From: an uncultured Roseburia sp.
Lineage (GTDB): Bacteria; Bacillota; Clostridia; Lachnospirales; Lachnospiraceae
Direction of reading: 5' to 3'
Assembly (NCBI GenBank): GCA_947652855.1
Contig: CANTEO010000016.1
Span: 1 to 42,625, forward strand
DNA: 42,625 nucleotides
The position numbers and the translations under genes are program-made. The notes beneath the pieces are model-generated. The model saw only the letters and a program-made list of their open reading frames with translations, was not told where the DNA came from and made no database searches. The stretch's first letter is position 1, and each line of letters starts with the position of its first letter. Shown in pieces: positions 1 to 7,351 of the stretch.

Positions 1-112
1 TCCTTTATGTTTTCTTATCTTTTGTAAATATTACAGAATTGTTACATATGTTACGCTATTATTATATCATCGTTTTTTCCAGTGTCAACCCTGTTTATGC
101 ATAATATTTTCG
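1..112 (-). promoter_or_regulatory. Promoter with WalR-like boxes for a leftward gene outside the window
   Basis: On the minus strand this stretch has a consensus sigma-A promoter: TTGACA at 88-83, a 16-base spacer, TATAAT at 66-61. Just downstream lies the direct repeat TGTAAC-N5-TGTAAT at 46-30, which fits the published WalR (YycF) box TGT(A/T)A(A/T/C)-N5-TGT(A/T)A(A/T/C). A third half-site, CGTAAC, sits at 55-50. No coding sequence is visible in 1-112, so the promoter must serve a leftward gene beyond the edge. The same plan precedes the cell-wall hydrolase at 39115-40554, so the unseen gene may also be an envelope gene (inference). The boxes lie at or just after the expected start of transcription, which would suit repression. 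Confidence 0.65.
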
Positions 113-727
113 TCATATTATATGATCTGAAAACGCAACTGCGCCGCCCTCAATCGTATTATATACTTTTGTGGCGTGAAAGCTAAACACAGACGCGTCC
201 CCATAGCATCCAATGCCTTTTCCCTGATGGGAAATTCCAAACGCATGGGCCGCGTCATAGATGATTTTTAAATTATATTTGTATGCGATCCTCTGAATCT
301 CCTCTATATTACAGATATGTCCATATACGTGAACCGGCACAATCGCAACCGTCTTTTCTGTAATCAGATCTTCTATCCCAGATTCGTCTATCGTCCCGTC
401 GCACAGCTTTACGTCGCAAAACACCGGCAAAAGCCGGTTCCTTACGATCGCGTGCGTTGTTGAGATGAATGTAAACGGCGTGGTAATTACCTCCGCCCCT
501 TCTGGAAAGCCAAACGACTGAATTGCCAGCTCCAGCGCCATATGCCCATTCACCATTAAAGAGATTTCCGGCACATCCAAATATTTGCCCAGGGCCTCTT
601 CCAATTTTTTATGCCATTCGCCCATATTCGTCAGCCAGCGGCTCTCCCACAATGGCTTAATGGCTTCTATGTACTCCTCATAGGGCGGCATGGAGGACTG
701 CGTCACAAAAATCTTTTGATCCAACAT
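113..727 (-). pseudogene. 3'-truncated DegT/DnrJ/EryC1/StrS sugar aminotransferase
   Basis: The 204-residue product matches the N-terminal half of PLP-dependent NDP-sugar aminotransferases, which transfer an amino group from glutamate to a keto-sugar nucleotide. Visible are the cofactor aspartate in YDAAHAFG (D158) and the Schiff-base lysine in SFHATKVYNTIEGG (K187). The frame stops 17 residues later at TGA (115-113), whereas family members run to about 360-380 residues, so the C-terminal small domain is missing. I see no continuation in another frame in 1-112. The ATG at 727 lies 4 bases after the radical SAM stop codon, so it is the last gene of the glycan operon. It is probably inactive, or at best an odd short form. 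A deletion joining it to the next gene's promoter is the simplest explanation. Confidence 0.7.
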
Positions 728-731
728 TTCC

Positions 732-2096
732 TTACCCGATTTCTTTCAAGATTTCATCCAGGCAAAGGATTTCTCCCCCAAATCCCTGGTGCCTTAAAAA
801 TTCTTCCATTTCATTATGCCTGGCCACCAATGTCACAAGCAACGGCTCCGCCGTGTCCGTCAAATTTTTATGTAAAGGCTTCCTTACTTCAAGCCCGTTC
901 CATTCTGTCAGCCTCGTGTTCCTGTCGTAAATAAACTTTATTTCTATCGGCTGATCCTTTAACACCCGTAGCAGCGCTGCGGCAATATCCGTAATTGCAT
1001 ATAAGATAATGCTGGAGCATCCCCTCCCGATCAGATATTTGGATAATTTCTCTCCAATCTGATCCGTTAAGAACAGGCGCTTCATCACTCTGTAATTTGC
1101 TTTTGACGGAAGCTCCCCACGGTTGCTTAAATGATCGCCTGTCCAAATAAACACCTTAGGATGCTGTAAAATGGGATGCTTCATCACCTCTAAATATTCC
1201 TGATGATAGGGATGCAGGGGATTTCTGATATCGAAAAACCATTCCATGTCTTCATCCATTGCTTTCTCTGGAAGGAACCTTCGGATTCTCACTTTATCCG
1301 CGCCAAATTCATTCAAGCAGCGCTCCACAAAGTCCGGCAGCGTGCGGAAATTCCTCTCCTGCATCACCATGGCGATCTCAAGGAAACGAATGGCTCCTTC
1401 TTCCCTTAATTTTTTCATGAAATGAAGATTTTTGATCATATTGTCAATCTTCATTTTCGTGCCTGACAAATATTGATACGCCGCTTCATCAAAGCTATGT
1501 ATGGTTACAAAGACTTTTAAATATGCATTTCTAATATTTTTAATCTTTTCCCAATTCGCTTCATTAAAAAGAGAGCCGTTTGTCTCCAAACCAAATTCCA
1601 GCTCCCCCATATTGTCAGGATTCCATTCAGAGACCAGCCTCATCATGCTTTCGCTGACAAAAAATTCCCCCAGGCCATTCGCGTTAAATACTTTCACATA
1701 GGGCAATGCCTTTCTGATTTCATCTTCCACCTTTTTCTGAACAATGGGATCCGGCTTGTCGTCGCACCTGGAGATGCAGCACGTGCAATGATAATTGCAT
1801 CTCCTGTCATATGCCAAGCCGATCGTATCTGGATATTCCGGCATTTCATCTACGTCTATGATTTGCGTGTCTAAAATGCCGTTCGCCATATAAGGGCAAT
1901 TCTCTTCATTGCAGTAATCATACGTCCCGTCCAGCAATGTCTGCCTGAAATGCTTTGCCGCCTCACTGTTAAACACTTCATGCATGGTATTGTCCCTTAA
2001 ATTGCCAATCAAATAATATCCTGCCCATCCGCACACGCGGACAGTCCCTATTCCGTCAATCACCTGAACATTAAACGCCTGCTTACAAATTTTCAT
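732..2096 (-). CDS. Radical SAM protein with N-terminal SPASM-like cysteines and C-terminal Rossmann-like domain
   Basis: 454 residues in three parts. Residues 1-75 hold C22, C62 and C67 in VRVCGWAGYY and DYCNEENCPYM, which resembles a SPASM auxiliary-cluster segment, although that domain usually follows the radical SAM core. Residues 90-340 are the core, with the CxxxCxxC motif RCNYHCTCC (C100, C104, C107) that binds the [4Fe-4S] cluster cleaving S-adenosylmethionine. From about 352 a Rossmann-like domain (YLIGRGCSSIILYAITDIAA) resembles parts of the neighbouring FkbM and GT2 proteins. It lies 11 bases after the GT2 gene and 4 before the DegT gene, so it belongs to the glycan operon. The substrate is unknown; a sugar or glycan-linked group is an inference from context. 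Confidence 0.75.
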   Translation of the reverse strand: MKICKQAFNVQVIDGIGTVRVCGWAGYYLIGNLRDNTMHEVFNSEAAKHFRQTLLDGTYDYCNEENCPYMANGILDTQIIDVDEMPEYPDTIGLAYDRRCNYHCTCCISRCDDKPDPIVQKKVEDEIRKALPYVKVFNANGLGEFFVSESMMRLVSEWNPDNMGELEFGLETNGSLFNEANWEKIKNIRNAYLKVFVTIHSFDEAAYQYLSGTKMKIDNMIKNLHFMKKLREEGAIRFLEIAMVMQERNFRTLPDFVERCLNEFGADKVRIRRFLPEKAMDEDMEWFFDIRNPLHPYHQEYLEVMKHPILQHPKVFIWTGDHLSNRGELPSKANYRVMKRLFLTDQIGEKLSKYLIGRGCSSIILYAITDIAAALLRVLKDQPIEIKFIYDRNTRLTEWNGLEVRKPLHKNLTDTAEPLLVTLVARHNEMEEFLRHQGFGGEILCLDEILKEIG

Positions 2097-2107
2097 CTCT
2101 TTCTACC

Positions 2108-3361
2108 TCACCTTCTCGTTTCTCCAAGCACATATGGCTTACAATATTTTTTCACGCCGTTCTTTTTTAGAATACGCTCAATCTCATCTGCATTCACAGG
2201 CTGAACAGCCAGTATGAATCCAGGATCTTCATATTCTGCAAGAACTTCACTTAATGAATAAACCCTTTTATCCTGAAACAGCCCCGATTTCATCTGCCCG
2301 TTCGAAACAACAAATCCTTCAAACTCAACGCCAATATGCTCTAACTGCCGTTTGCAGACGGATGCGATTCTGCTTGTGCCATAGATAAATATATGTTTTG
2401 CCTGATCGAAAAACTCCCCCGCGCAATCACTTAAATAATTCAGAGATAAACATTTATAGCATTCTTTTGTTTTTTCAATGTCAAGTCCCTTGTCAGCAAT
2501 TTTTCTCATTCCATCCGCTTCATCAATCGAAGCGCAAAAGCCTAAATAGTCGGAAAAGATTTTTCGCTCCAAAATTGAATGAAACCGCCCGTCCGTATAT
2601 TCATCAAATTTTTCCAGAAACGCAATCGTTTCTAACGTATAGGAATTATAGAATGCCTGGCTCTCCCGAATATTGCTCATATAGGTATCTGAAATCGCCA
2701 CGCGATACACAGACATCGGCTCTTTGAAATAATAGATCGGCCCCCGGTTCGCATAGTATTGCCTTAAAGGGTAATCTCCCGCGCTGATTTCATAAAAAAA
2801 GCGAGGCATATCCTTCAGCAATTTGGTTCGGAACAAATACGACGCGCACGCAGGGAAGTTCGTCCCAAGGCCGGCTAAAATCTGATCTTCCTGAGAATAT
2901 GTCCCATCTCCCGGAAATGTGTCTAACAGCGTCCTTTCGCCTGTCATGCAATTGAGCTGCACCGCATTATGCAGGCACATGGAATACTCTTCATGCGCCT
3001 CCATAAACGCAACCTGCCTCTGCAGCTTGTCCATATCCGTCCAATAGTCATCCCCATCACACAACGCAAAATATTTTCCTCTAATCGGTTGGGAAAAAAG
3101 CGCATCTCTAAGCTTGCCCTGCCGAAACTGATTCTCCTTCTCATAAATTGGCCTTATTATCTCCGGAAATTCCTCTTCATATGCCCGAATAATGTCAGGA
3201 GTATTGTCCGTAGAGGCGTCATCATGGATCAACAGCTCTATTTTAAAATCTGTCTTCTGATTCAACGCGCCCTCAATCGCGTCTTTGATGACCTTTTCAT
3301 GATTATATGCCACGATCAGAACCGACACCATGACCTCTTCCTGCACTTTATCTTCCCTCAT
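2108..3361 (-). CDS. GT2 glycosyltransferase with C-terminal Rossmann-like domain
   Basis: 417 residues. The N-terminal half is a GT-A fold family 2 glycosyltransferase: VSVLIVAYNHE opens the nucleotide-binding fold, IHDDASTDNT (D47-D48) binds the nucleotide, and FALCDGDDYW (102-107) holds the DxD metal site. The last 100 residues (HIFIYGTSRIASVCKRQL onward) are a Rossmann-like module related to the FkbM N-terminus. It probably adds a sugar to the flagellin-linked glycan in the cytoplasm; donor and acceptor cannot be read from sequence. The ATG is 4 bases after the epimerase stop, and the G9 tract at 3377-3369 is in the ribosome-binding position, so tract length could change translation. An alternative start is ATG at residue 11. 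Confidence 0.85.
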   Translation of the reverse strand: MREDKVQEEVMVSVLIVAYNHEKVIKDAIEGALNQKTDFKIELLIHDDASTDNTPDIIRAYEEEFPEIIRPIYEKENQFRQGKLRDALFSQPIRGKYFALCDGDDYWTDMDKLQRQVAFMEAHEEYSMCLHNAVQLNCMTGERTLLDTFPGDGTYSQEDQILAGLGTNFPACASYLFRTKLLKDMPRFFYEISAGDYPLRQYYANRGPIYYFKEPMSVYRVAISDTYMSNIRESQAFYNSYTLETIAFLEKFDEYTDGRFHSILERKIFSDYLGFCASIDEADGMRKIADKGLDIEKTKECYKCLSLNYLSDCAGEFFDQAKHIFIYGTSRIASVCKRQLEHIGVEFEGFVVSNGQMKSGLFQDKRVYSLSEVLAEYEDPGFILAVQPVNADEIERILKKNGVKKYCKPYVLGETRR

Positions 3362-3365
3362 TATT

Positions 3366-4322
3366 TTACCCCCCCCCTAACGGTTTTTCTTCATTTGATT
3401 TTAGCGTTCTGTAAAAATGAATGGCACGTTCAATCCCATCCTCAAATTCCACCTTCGGAACCCATCCCGTGTCTTTTTGCAATTCACTGATATCTGCCTC
3501 AAGATGCATGATCTGCCTGTCAGAATAGGGAATGCCGCCCAACTCCATTTCATCCAGCTTTCCCAGTTTCTCACATAATATCCTAATATACTCGCTTAAT
3601 GGCCTGGCCTTTCCGCTTCCAATTGGATAAACCGCTCCATTTTTGCCCCTTCTTGCAATGTGCAGCAATGCATCCGCAACGTCGCCCATATACAAAAAAT
3701 CCCATATCTGATCCCCTTTCGAGAACTGCAGCTTCTGCCCTTCCAATGCGTTCAGTATATTGGAAATCAGCATAGAATATTTATTATCATATTTTCCATA
3801 TCCGCTTAATATCCTTGGCCAGATATGCCTTATGCCAGACCTTTGGCATAAAATGCGTGTCGCATGGCACGCGCACAGCTTCATGACGCCATACGCATTT
3901 TCAGGCTTGCATACGGTATCGCCCCTTAGCGGCCCGTCATGCCTTCCGTACTCCGCCTGACTTCCCGCGCCAACAAAAGAATGGCAGCCCAATTTGCACG
4001 CTAATTCCACCGCATCGCAGGAATATCTCACATTTTCGTACTGAGCCTCCATGCTCTCCCTTAGCGTCTGAAAGGTATTCGTCCATCCCAGGTGAAAAAA
4101 CACATCATAATCCTGCTCCTGTGGAACATACTCGTTTAATTGCCCTAAGCTGCAATACACAATATGAAGCCGGTCATCTTTTGGCAAATGACATTTCCTC
4201 TCAGAATCTTCACGTTGAAACAAAAGAATCTCTATCTTCTCTTCCAGAAGCCTTTCTATCAACGCCATGCCGACTGGCCCGGTGCCGCCCGTCATCGCAA
4301 CCTTTTCTATCTTAAAATCCAC
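3366..4322 (-). CDS. NAD-dependent sugar epimerase/dehydratase (extended SDR family)
   Basis: 318 residues. The N-terminus has the glycine-rich NAD-binding motif TGGTGPVG (11-18), and the catalytic set is visible: Y144 and K148 in NAYGVMKLC, with S121 in GAGSQAEYG. The later motif WDFLYMGDVADAL is typical of NDP-sugar epimerases and dehydratases. It likely reshapes the nucleotide sugar used by the two GT2 enzymes. The start is GTG at 4322, with GAGGAG 9 bases upstream. The protein ends in three glycines encoded by a run of nine G residues, immediately before TAA. A 96-base gap separates it from the FkbM gene, the largest gap in this operon. Confidence 0.85.
   Translation of the reverse strand: MDFKIEKVAMTGGTGPVGMALIERLLEEKIEILLFQREDSERKCHLPKDDRLHIVYCSLGQLNEYVPQEQDYDVFFHLGWTNTFQTLRESMEAQYENVRYSCDAVELACKLGCHSFVGAGSQAEYGRHDGPLRGDTVCKPENAYGVMKLCACHATRILCQRSGIRHIWPRILSGYGKYDNKYSMLISNILNALEGQKLQFSKGDQIWDFLYMGDVADALLHIARRGKNGAVYPIGSGKARPLSEYIRILCEKLGKLDEMELGGIPYSDRQIMHLEADISELQKDTGWVPKVEFEDGIERAIHFYRTLKSNEEKPLGGG
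3369..3377 (-). repeat. G9 homopolymer tract at the epimerase/GT2 junction
   Basis: Nine consecutive G (minus strand) encode the last three epimerase codons, directly before TAA, and end 7 bases before the GT2 ATG. Working out the frames: with eight G the stop is lost and the epimerase reads in frame into the GT2 start (GGT AAA ATA ATG); with ten G two residues are added before a TAA overlapping the ATG. The tract also occupies the GT2 Shine-Dalgarno position. Poly-G tracts of this length are common phase-variation switches in surface-glycan genes of other bacteria. Confidence 0.8.
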
Positions 4323-4418
4323 TCCTTACAGCTCCTCACTCATACTTACCTGTTTTATGTTACCGTGTCCGCCTATCATACGGCCTCGCGCAGATTGGCG
4401 CAAAACGCAATTTCTCCC

Positions 4419-5495
4419 TTACGTCCATGCGTACACAACCGTCTCGCTTAGGTCGTCTAAATGCTGCCGTACCGCGATCTGATATTCCGGCAAGATCTCC
4501 TTTATCAGCAAGGGTATGGAATAAAAATCAACGGCATTGTGATAAATGCAGACCGCAAGCAGGGGCTTATGCTTTCTTATTCCATTTTGCGCCCCTAAAA
4601 GCATCTGATATTCATAACCCTCTATATCGGCCTTCAAAAAAGAATACGGCTCATTCAAAAATTCATCCAAGGCGACGATTCTTAGATTTCCCCCTTCCTC
4701 TGATGACGCCTCAATGACCTTGCTCCCATAGCCGTCGTTCCCTTCATATCGCTCAAACACCCCTGTGCTGCTGCGCTCTCCGATACCATAAGGATAACAT
4801 TCAAATTGGCTCTCCTGCAAGCCCCATTTGCCGCATTCCTTCTCTACTTGCTCCTTTAAACGGGAATAGTTCTGCCTATCCGGCTCAAAGGCAATGATTT
4901 TTTGAAATGTCCCCTTCTTTTTCTTCAAATATTCTTCGATTGAGTCCCCAATGTATGCCCCACAGTCCACAAACACTTCTTTCGGATCCTCCGTCGCAAA
5001 ACGTTCCAGGCAAAAATAAGGGCCGCTCTCCTCTAACGCTGCTTTTGACTCGCATCCGGTCACCCTCCATTTTGCCAGCTCTGCATAGATTTCTTTTGAG
5101 CGCTGGTCGGAAAGCAAATCATAGCAGTCTAACACCTTTCTGCCATGCAGCTTTAAAATGACCTCATCCAAAAGATAGCATTCCAGTTGAAGGGCCTCAC
5201 ATTGCGCTTTGATATCCTTTATGACTGCTTCGCGTATCGTGCAAATCAGGACGCAGGCGTCTTTCTGCTCCGTCAAGCCCTCTGGAGCTATGACAGGCTT
5301 CCCATTAAACACGCTCCTTTCCTGGGACACCTTTTTATCTATATAGCCCTTAAAATCAAATCCTTCCTGCCTTAGCCTCCGAAATCCCTCATAATACAAT
5401 TGAGCGGTATTGCCCGCTCCCCAAATCCAAATCTCTTTCCCCGAAAGGTCAGGCGCCTGCCCGCACAATATCTTTTCCAGTTCCTGTCTGTCCAT
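4419..5495 (-). CDS. FkbM-family methyltransferase with N-terminal Rossmann-like domain
   Basis: 358 residues. Residues 1-115 are a Rossmann-like module beginning KEIWIWGAGNTAQLYYEGF. Residues 165-358 are an FkbM-type SAM-dependent methyltransferase: the SAM-binding loop is VFVDCGAYIGDS (about 176-186), the acidic end of strand 2 is AFEPD (about 203-207), and LKADIEGYE is the family signature. It probably O-methylates a sugar in the flagellin glycan (inference from family and context). The start is ATG at 5495, with GGAG 9 bases upstream; a TTG lies one codon earlier. It follows the ThDP enzyme by 36 bases. Confidence 0.85.
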   Translation of the reverse strand: MDRQELEKILCGQAPDLSGKEIWIWGAGNTAQLYYEGFRRLRQEGFDFKGYIDKKVSQERSVFNGKPVIAPEGLTEQKDACVLICTIREAVIKDIKAQCEALQLECYLLDEVILKLHGRKVLDCYDLLSDQRSKEIYAELAKWRVTGCESKAALEESGPYFCLERFATEDPKEVFVDCGAYIGDSIEEYLKKKKGTFQKIIAFEPDRQNYSRLKEQVEKECGKWGLQESQFECYPYGIGERSSTGVFERYEGNDGYGSKVIEASSEEGGNLRIVALDEFLNEPYSFLKADIEGYEYQMLLGAQNGIRKHKPLLAVCIYHNAVDFYSIPLLIKEILPEYQIAVRQHLDDLSETVVYAWT

Positions 5496-5531
5496 CAATT
5501 AGATCTCCTGTCATCCTTTTGTTCTTATCAC

Positions 5532-7349
5532 CTACCGCATCCCATACATCGAAATCCACATATTCTCCCTCATCTCCTCCTCTGGAAGCATCGGGTTCAT
5601 ATACTCCAGCGGCAGCGATTCCATCTGTCCGTCCTCCCGTTTATAAGACACCTGCTTTGGAAACGCGCTCAGCTCAATCGGAACCATAACCTCACAGATC
5701 ACCGGCCCGTCACATTCCAGAACCTCCCTCACCTTCTCCTTAAGCTCGTGATTCTTCTCAATCCGAACCGTCCTTAACCGATACGCCCCTGCCACGTCTG
5801 ATATGGGAGACAGCGTCAGGCTTGACCCTTCATCACACGCCACATAATGTCCACCGAAGACATTTTTCTGCGTCGCATGAATCTGAGCGTAGCCTTGATT
5901 GTTCAGCACAAAGATCTTAATCGGCAGATTCAGCCTGCGAATCGTCTCAAGCTCCTGAATGTTCATCTGAAAGCCGCCGTCCCCATTGACGCAGACCGTC
6001 CTGCGGCCGCCTCCGGCCAGGCAGGCGCCAATCGTAGCCGGGACGCCAAACCCCATTGAAGCAAGCCCTTTTGTCGAAAACACCCTCTGTCCTTTTTTCA
6101 CCCGAAACGCCTGCATAGAAACGTCAATGCAGGTTCCAGAGCTTCCAGACACATAAATGTCCTCCGGCTGCATCTGCTCAGCAATGACGTCCAAAAGCGC
6201 ATAGGTGTTCACCAGCTCTGCCTGCTCCCATGCCTCCTTCGTCACAATCGGGTATTTCCGCTTCATGCCCTTTGCGTAAGCGATCCATTTGGAATCGTCC
6301 CTTTTCCTGATTTTATCCTTATGCAAAAGCAGCCGCTCCATAAAAAGCCTCGCATCCGCACAGATCGCCAAATCCGGCCTGACATTGATTTTATGCAGCT
6401 CATTTTCATCAATGTCTACCATGACCTTATAGGCCGCTCTTGCGAACCCGTCAAAGTTGTAGCCCGTCTGCAGCAAATTCATCCTCGCTCCAATGGACAG
6501 GAAAAAATCGGAATTCTGCTGCACAAAATTAGCGTACCTCTGCCCCATGCCGCCCGGCCTGCCAAAAAAAAGCGGATGATCCTCTTCGATCAAATCAATC
6601 CCGTTCCATGTCGTAAGAATCGGTATGCTAAGCTCATCCGCCAATTGACGGAAAACGTCTATCCCATCCGCCAGGCGGATTCCGCCGCCCGCCAACAGCA
6701 CGGGGCGCGCAGATTGATTCAATCGCTCAATCACCTGAAAAACCTGACGCTCCAACAAGCTCTCCTGCCTGGCCTTTTCACTTGCGCTGATTTCTTCCGG
6801 CTCCCATCCAACCAGCTTATCCTCGTCAATCTGCGTTGCCTGTATGTCCAATGGGATGTCCAGCCATACCGGCCCCTTCCTTCCGCTGACCGCTTCATAA
6901 ACCGCCCGATCCAAATGGAGCCGAATGCTCATCGGATCCGTCACCATGGCCGCATATTTTGTGACCGAATCCACAATGGAGATGATGTCAAGCTCCTGCA
7001 TCCCTTGCTGGCGGACGCCCTGCCCCCTGATTTGATCCGCCATCTTCACCTGACCGGAAATCACAATCATCGGCGTAGACTCAATATAAGCCGCCGCAAC
7101 TCCCGTCAGGGCGTTCGTCCCGCCAGGCCCGGTCGTCACCATCAAAAGCCCCGGCCCTCCCGTCACCCTCGCATATGCCTCCGCCGCAATGGCGCATGCC
7201 TGCTCATGCAGGCATGCTACGTATTGAATCCTGCCGCTTCGCCCCAATGAATCATTCAAATGCATCGCGCCGCCGCCAGGCAGCATAAACATATGGGGGA
7301 TCGAAAGCCTCTCTAAATATTGAATCACATAATCAGACAGTTTCATCAT
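5532..7349 (-). CDS. ThDP-dependent acetolactate-synthase-like enzyme in the glycan operon
   Basis: 605 residues, the three-domain layout of the acetolactate synthase / pyruvate oxidase family. The N-terminal Pyr domain has LPGGGAMHLNDSL and the cofactor-activating glutamate in CLHEQACAIAAEAYAR (E49). The C-terminal PP domain has the ThDP/Mg motif GDGG (456-459) followed 24 residues later by LNN (482-484). The best start is ATG 7349 (or 7346), since GGAGG lies 7 bases upstream and the preceding gene's stop is only 2 bases away; an upstream ATG at 7379 lacks such a site. No IlvN-type small subunit or ilv gene is near, so amino-acid synthesis is unlikely. YerE, which adds a two-carbon unit to a keto-sugar in yersiniose synthesis, belongs to this family; a similar branched-sugar role is inferred. 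Confidence 0.85.
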   Translation of the reverse strand: MMKLSDYVIQYLERLSIPHMFMLPGGGAMHLNDSLGRSGRIQYVACLHEQACAIAAEAYARVTGGPGLLMVTTGPGGTNALTGVAAAYIESTPMIVISGQVKMADQIRGQGVRQQGMQELDIISIVDSVTKYAAMVTDPMSIRLHLDRAVYEAVSGRKGPVWLDIPLDIQATQIDEDKLVGWEPEEISASEKARQESLLERQVFQVIERLNQSARPVLLAGGGIRLADGIDVFRQLADELSIPILTTWNGIDLIEEDHPLFFGRPGGMGQRYANFVQQNSDFFLSIGARMNLLQTGYNFDGFARAAYKVMVDIDENELHKINVRPDLAICADARLFMERLLLHKDKIRKRDDSKWIAYAKGMKRKYPIVTKEAWEQAELVNTYALLDVIAEQMQPEDIYVSGSSGTCIDVSMQAFRVKKGQRVFSTKGLASMGFGVPATIGACLAGGGRRTVCVNGDGGFQMNIQELETIRRLNLPIKIFVLNNQGYAQIHATQKNVFGGHYVACDEGSSLTLSPISDVAGAYRLRTVRIEKNHELKEKVREVLECDGPVICEVMVPIELSAFPKQVSYKREDGQMESLPLEYMNPMLPEEEMRENMWISMYGMR

Positions 7350-7351
7350 TC

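Noticed and set aside
4326..4379. A 17-codon open frame in the gap before the epimerase gene, with GAGG 4 bases ahead of its ATG
   Set aside because: Possible leader peptide coupled to the epimerase start, but too short and the site too weak to support without conservation data.
6321..7250. A 309-codon open frame on the plus strand
   Set aside because: It is antisense to the ThDP enzyme, is rich in His, Arg and Pro with no recognisable motif, and lacks a ribosome binding site; the minus-strand gene has clear catalytic motifs.
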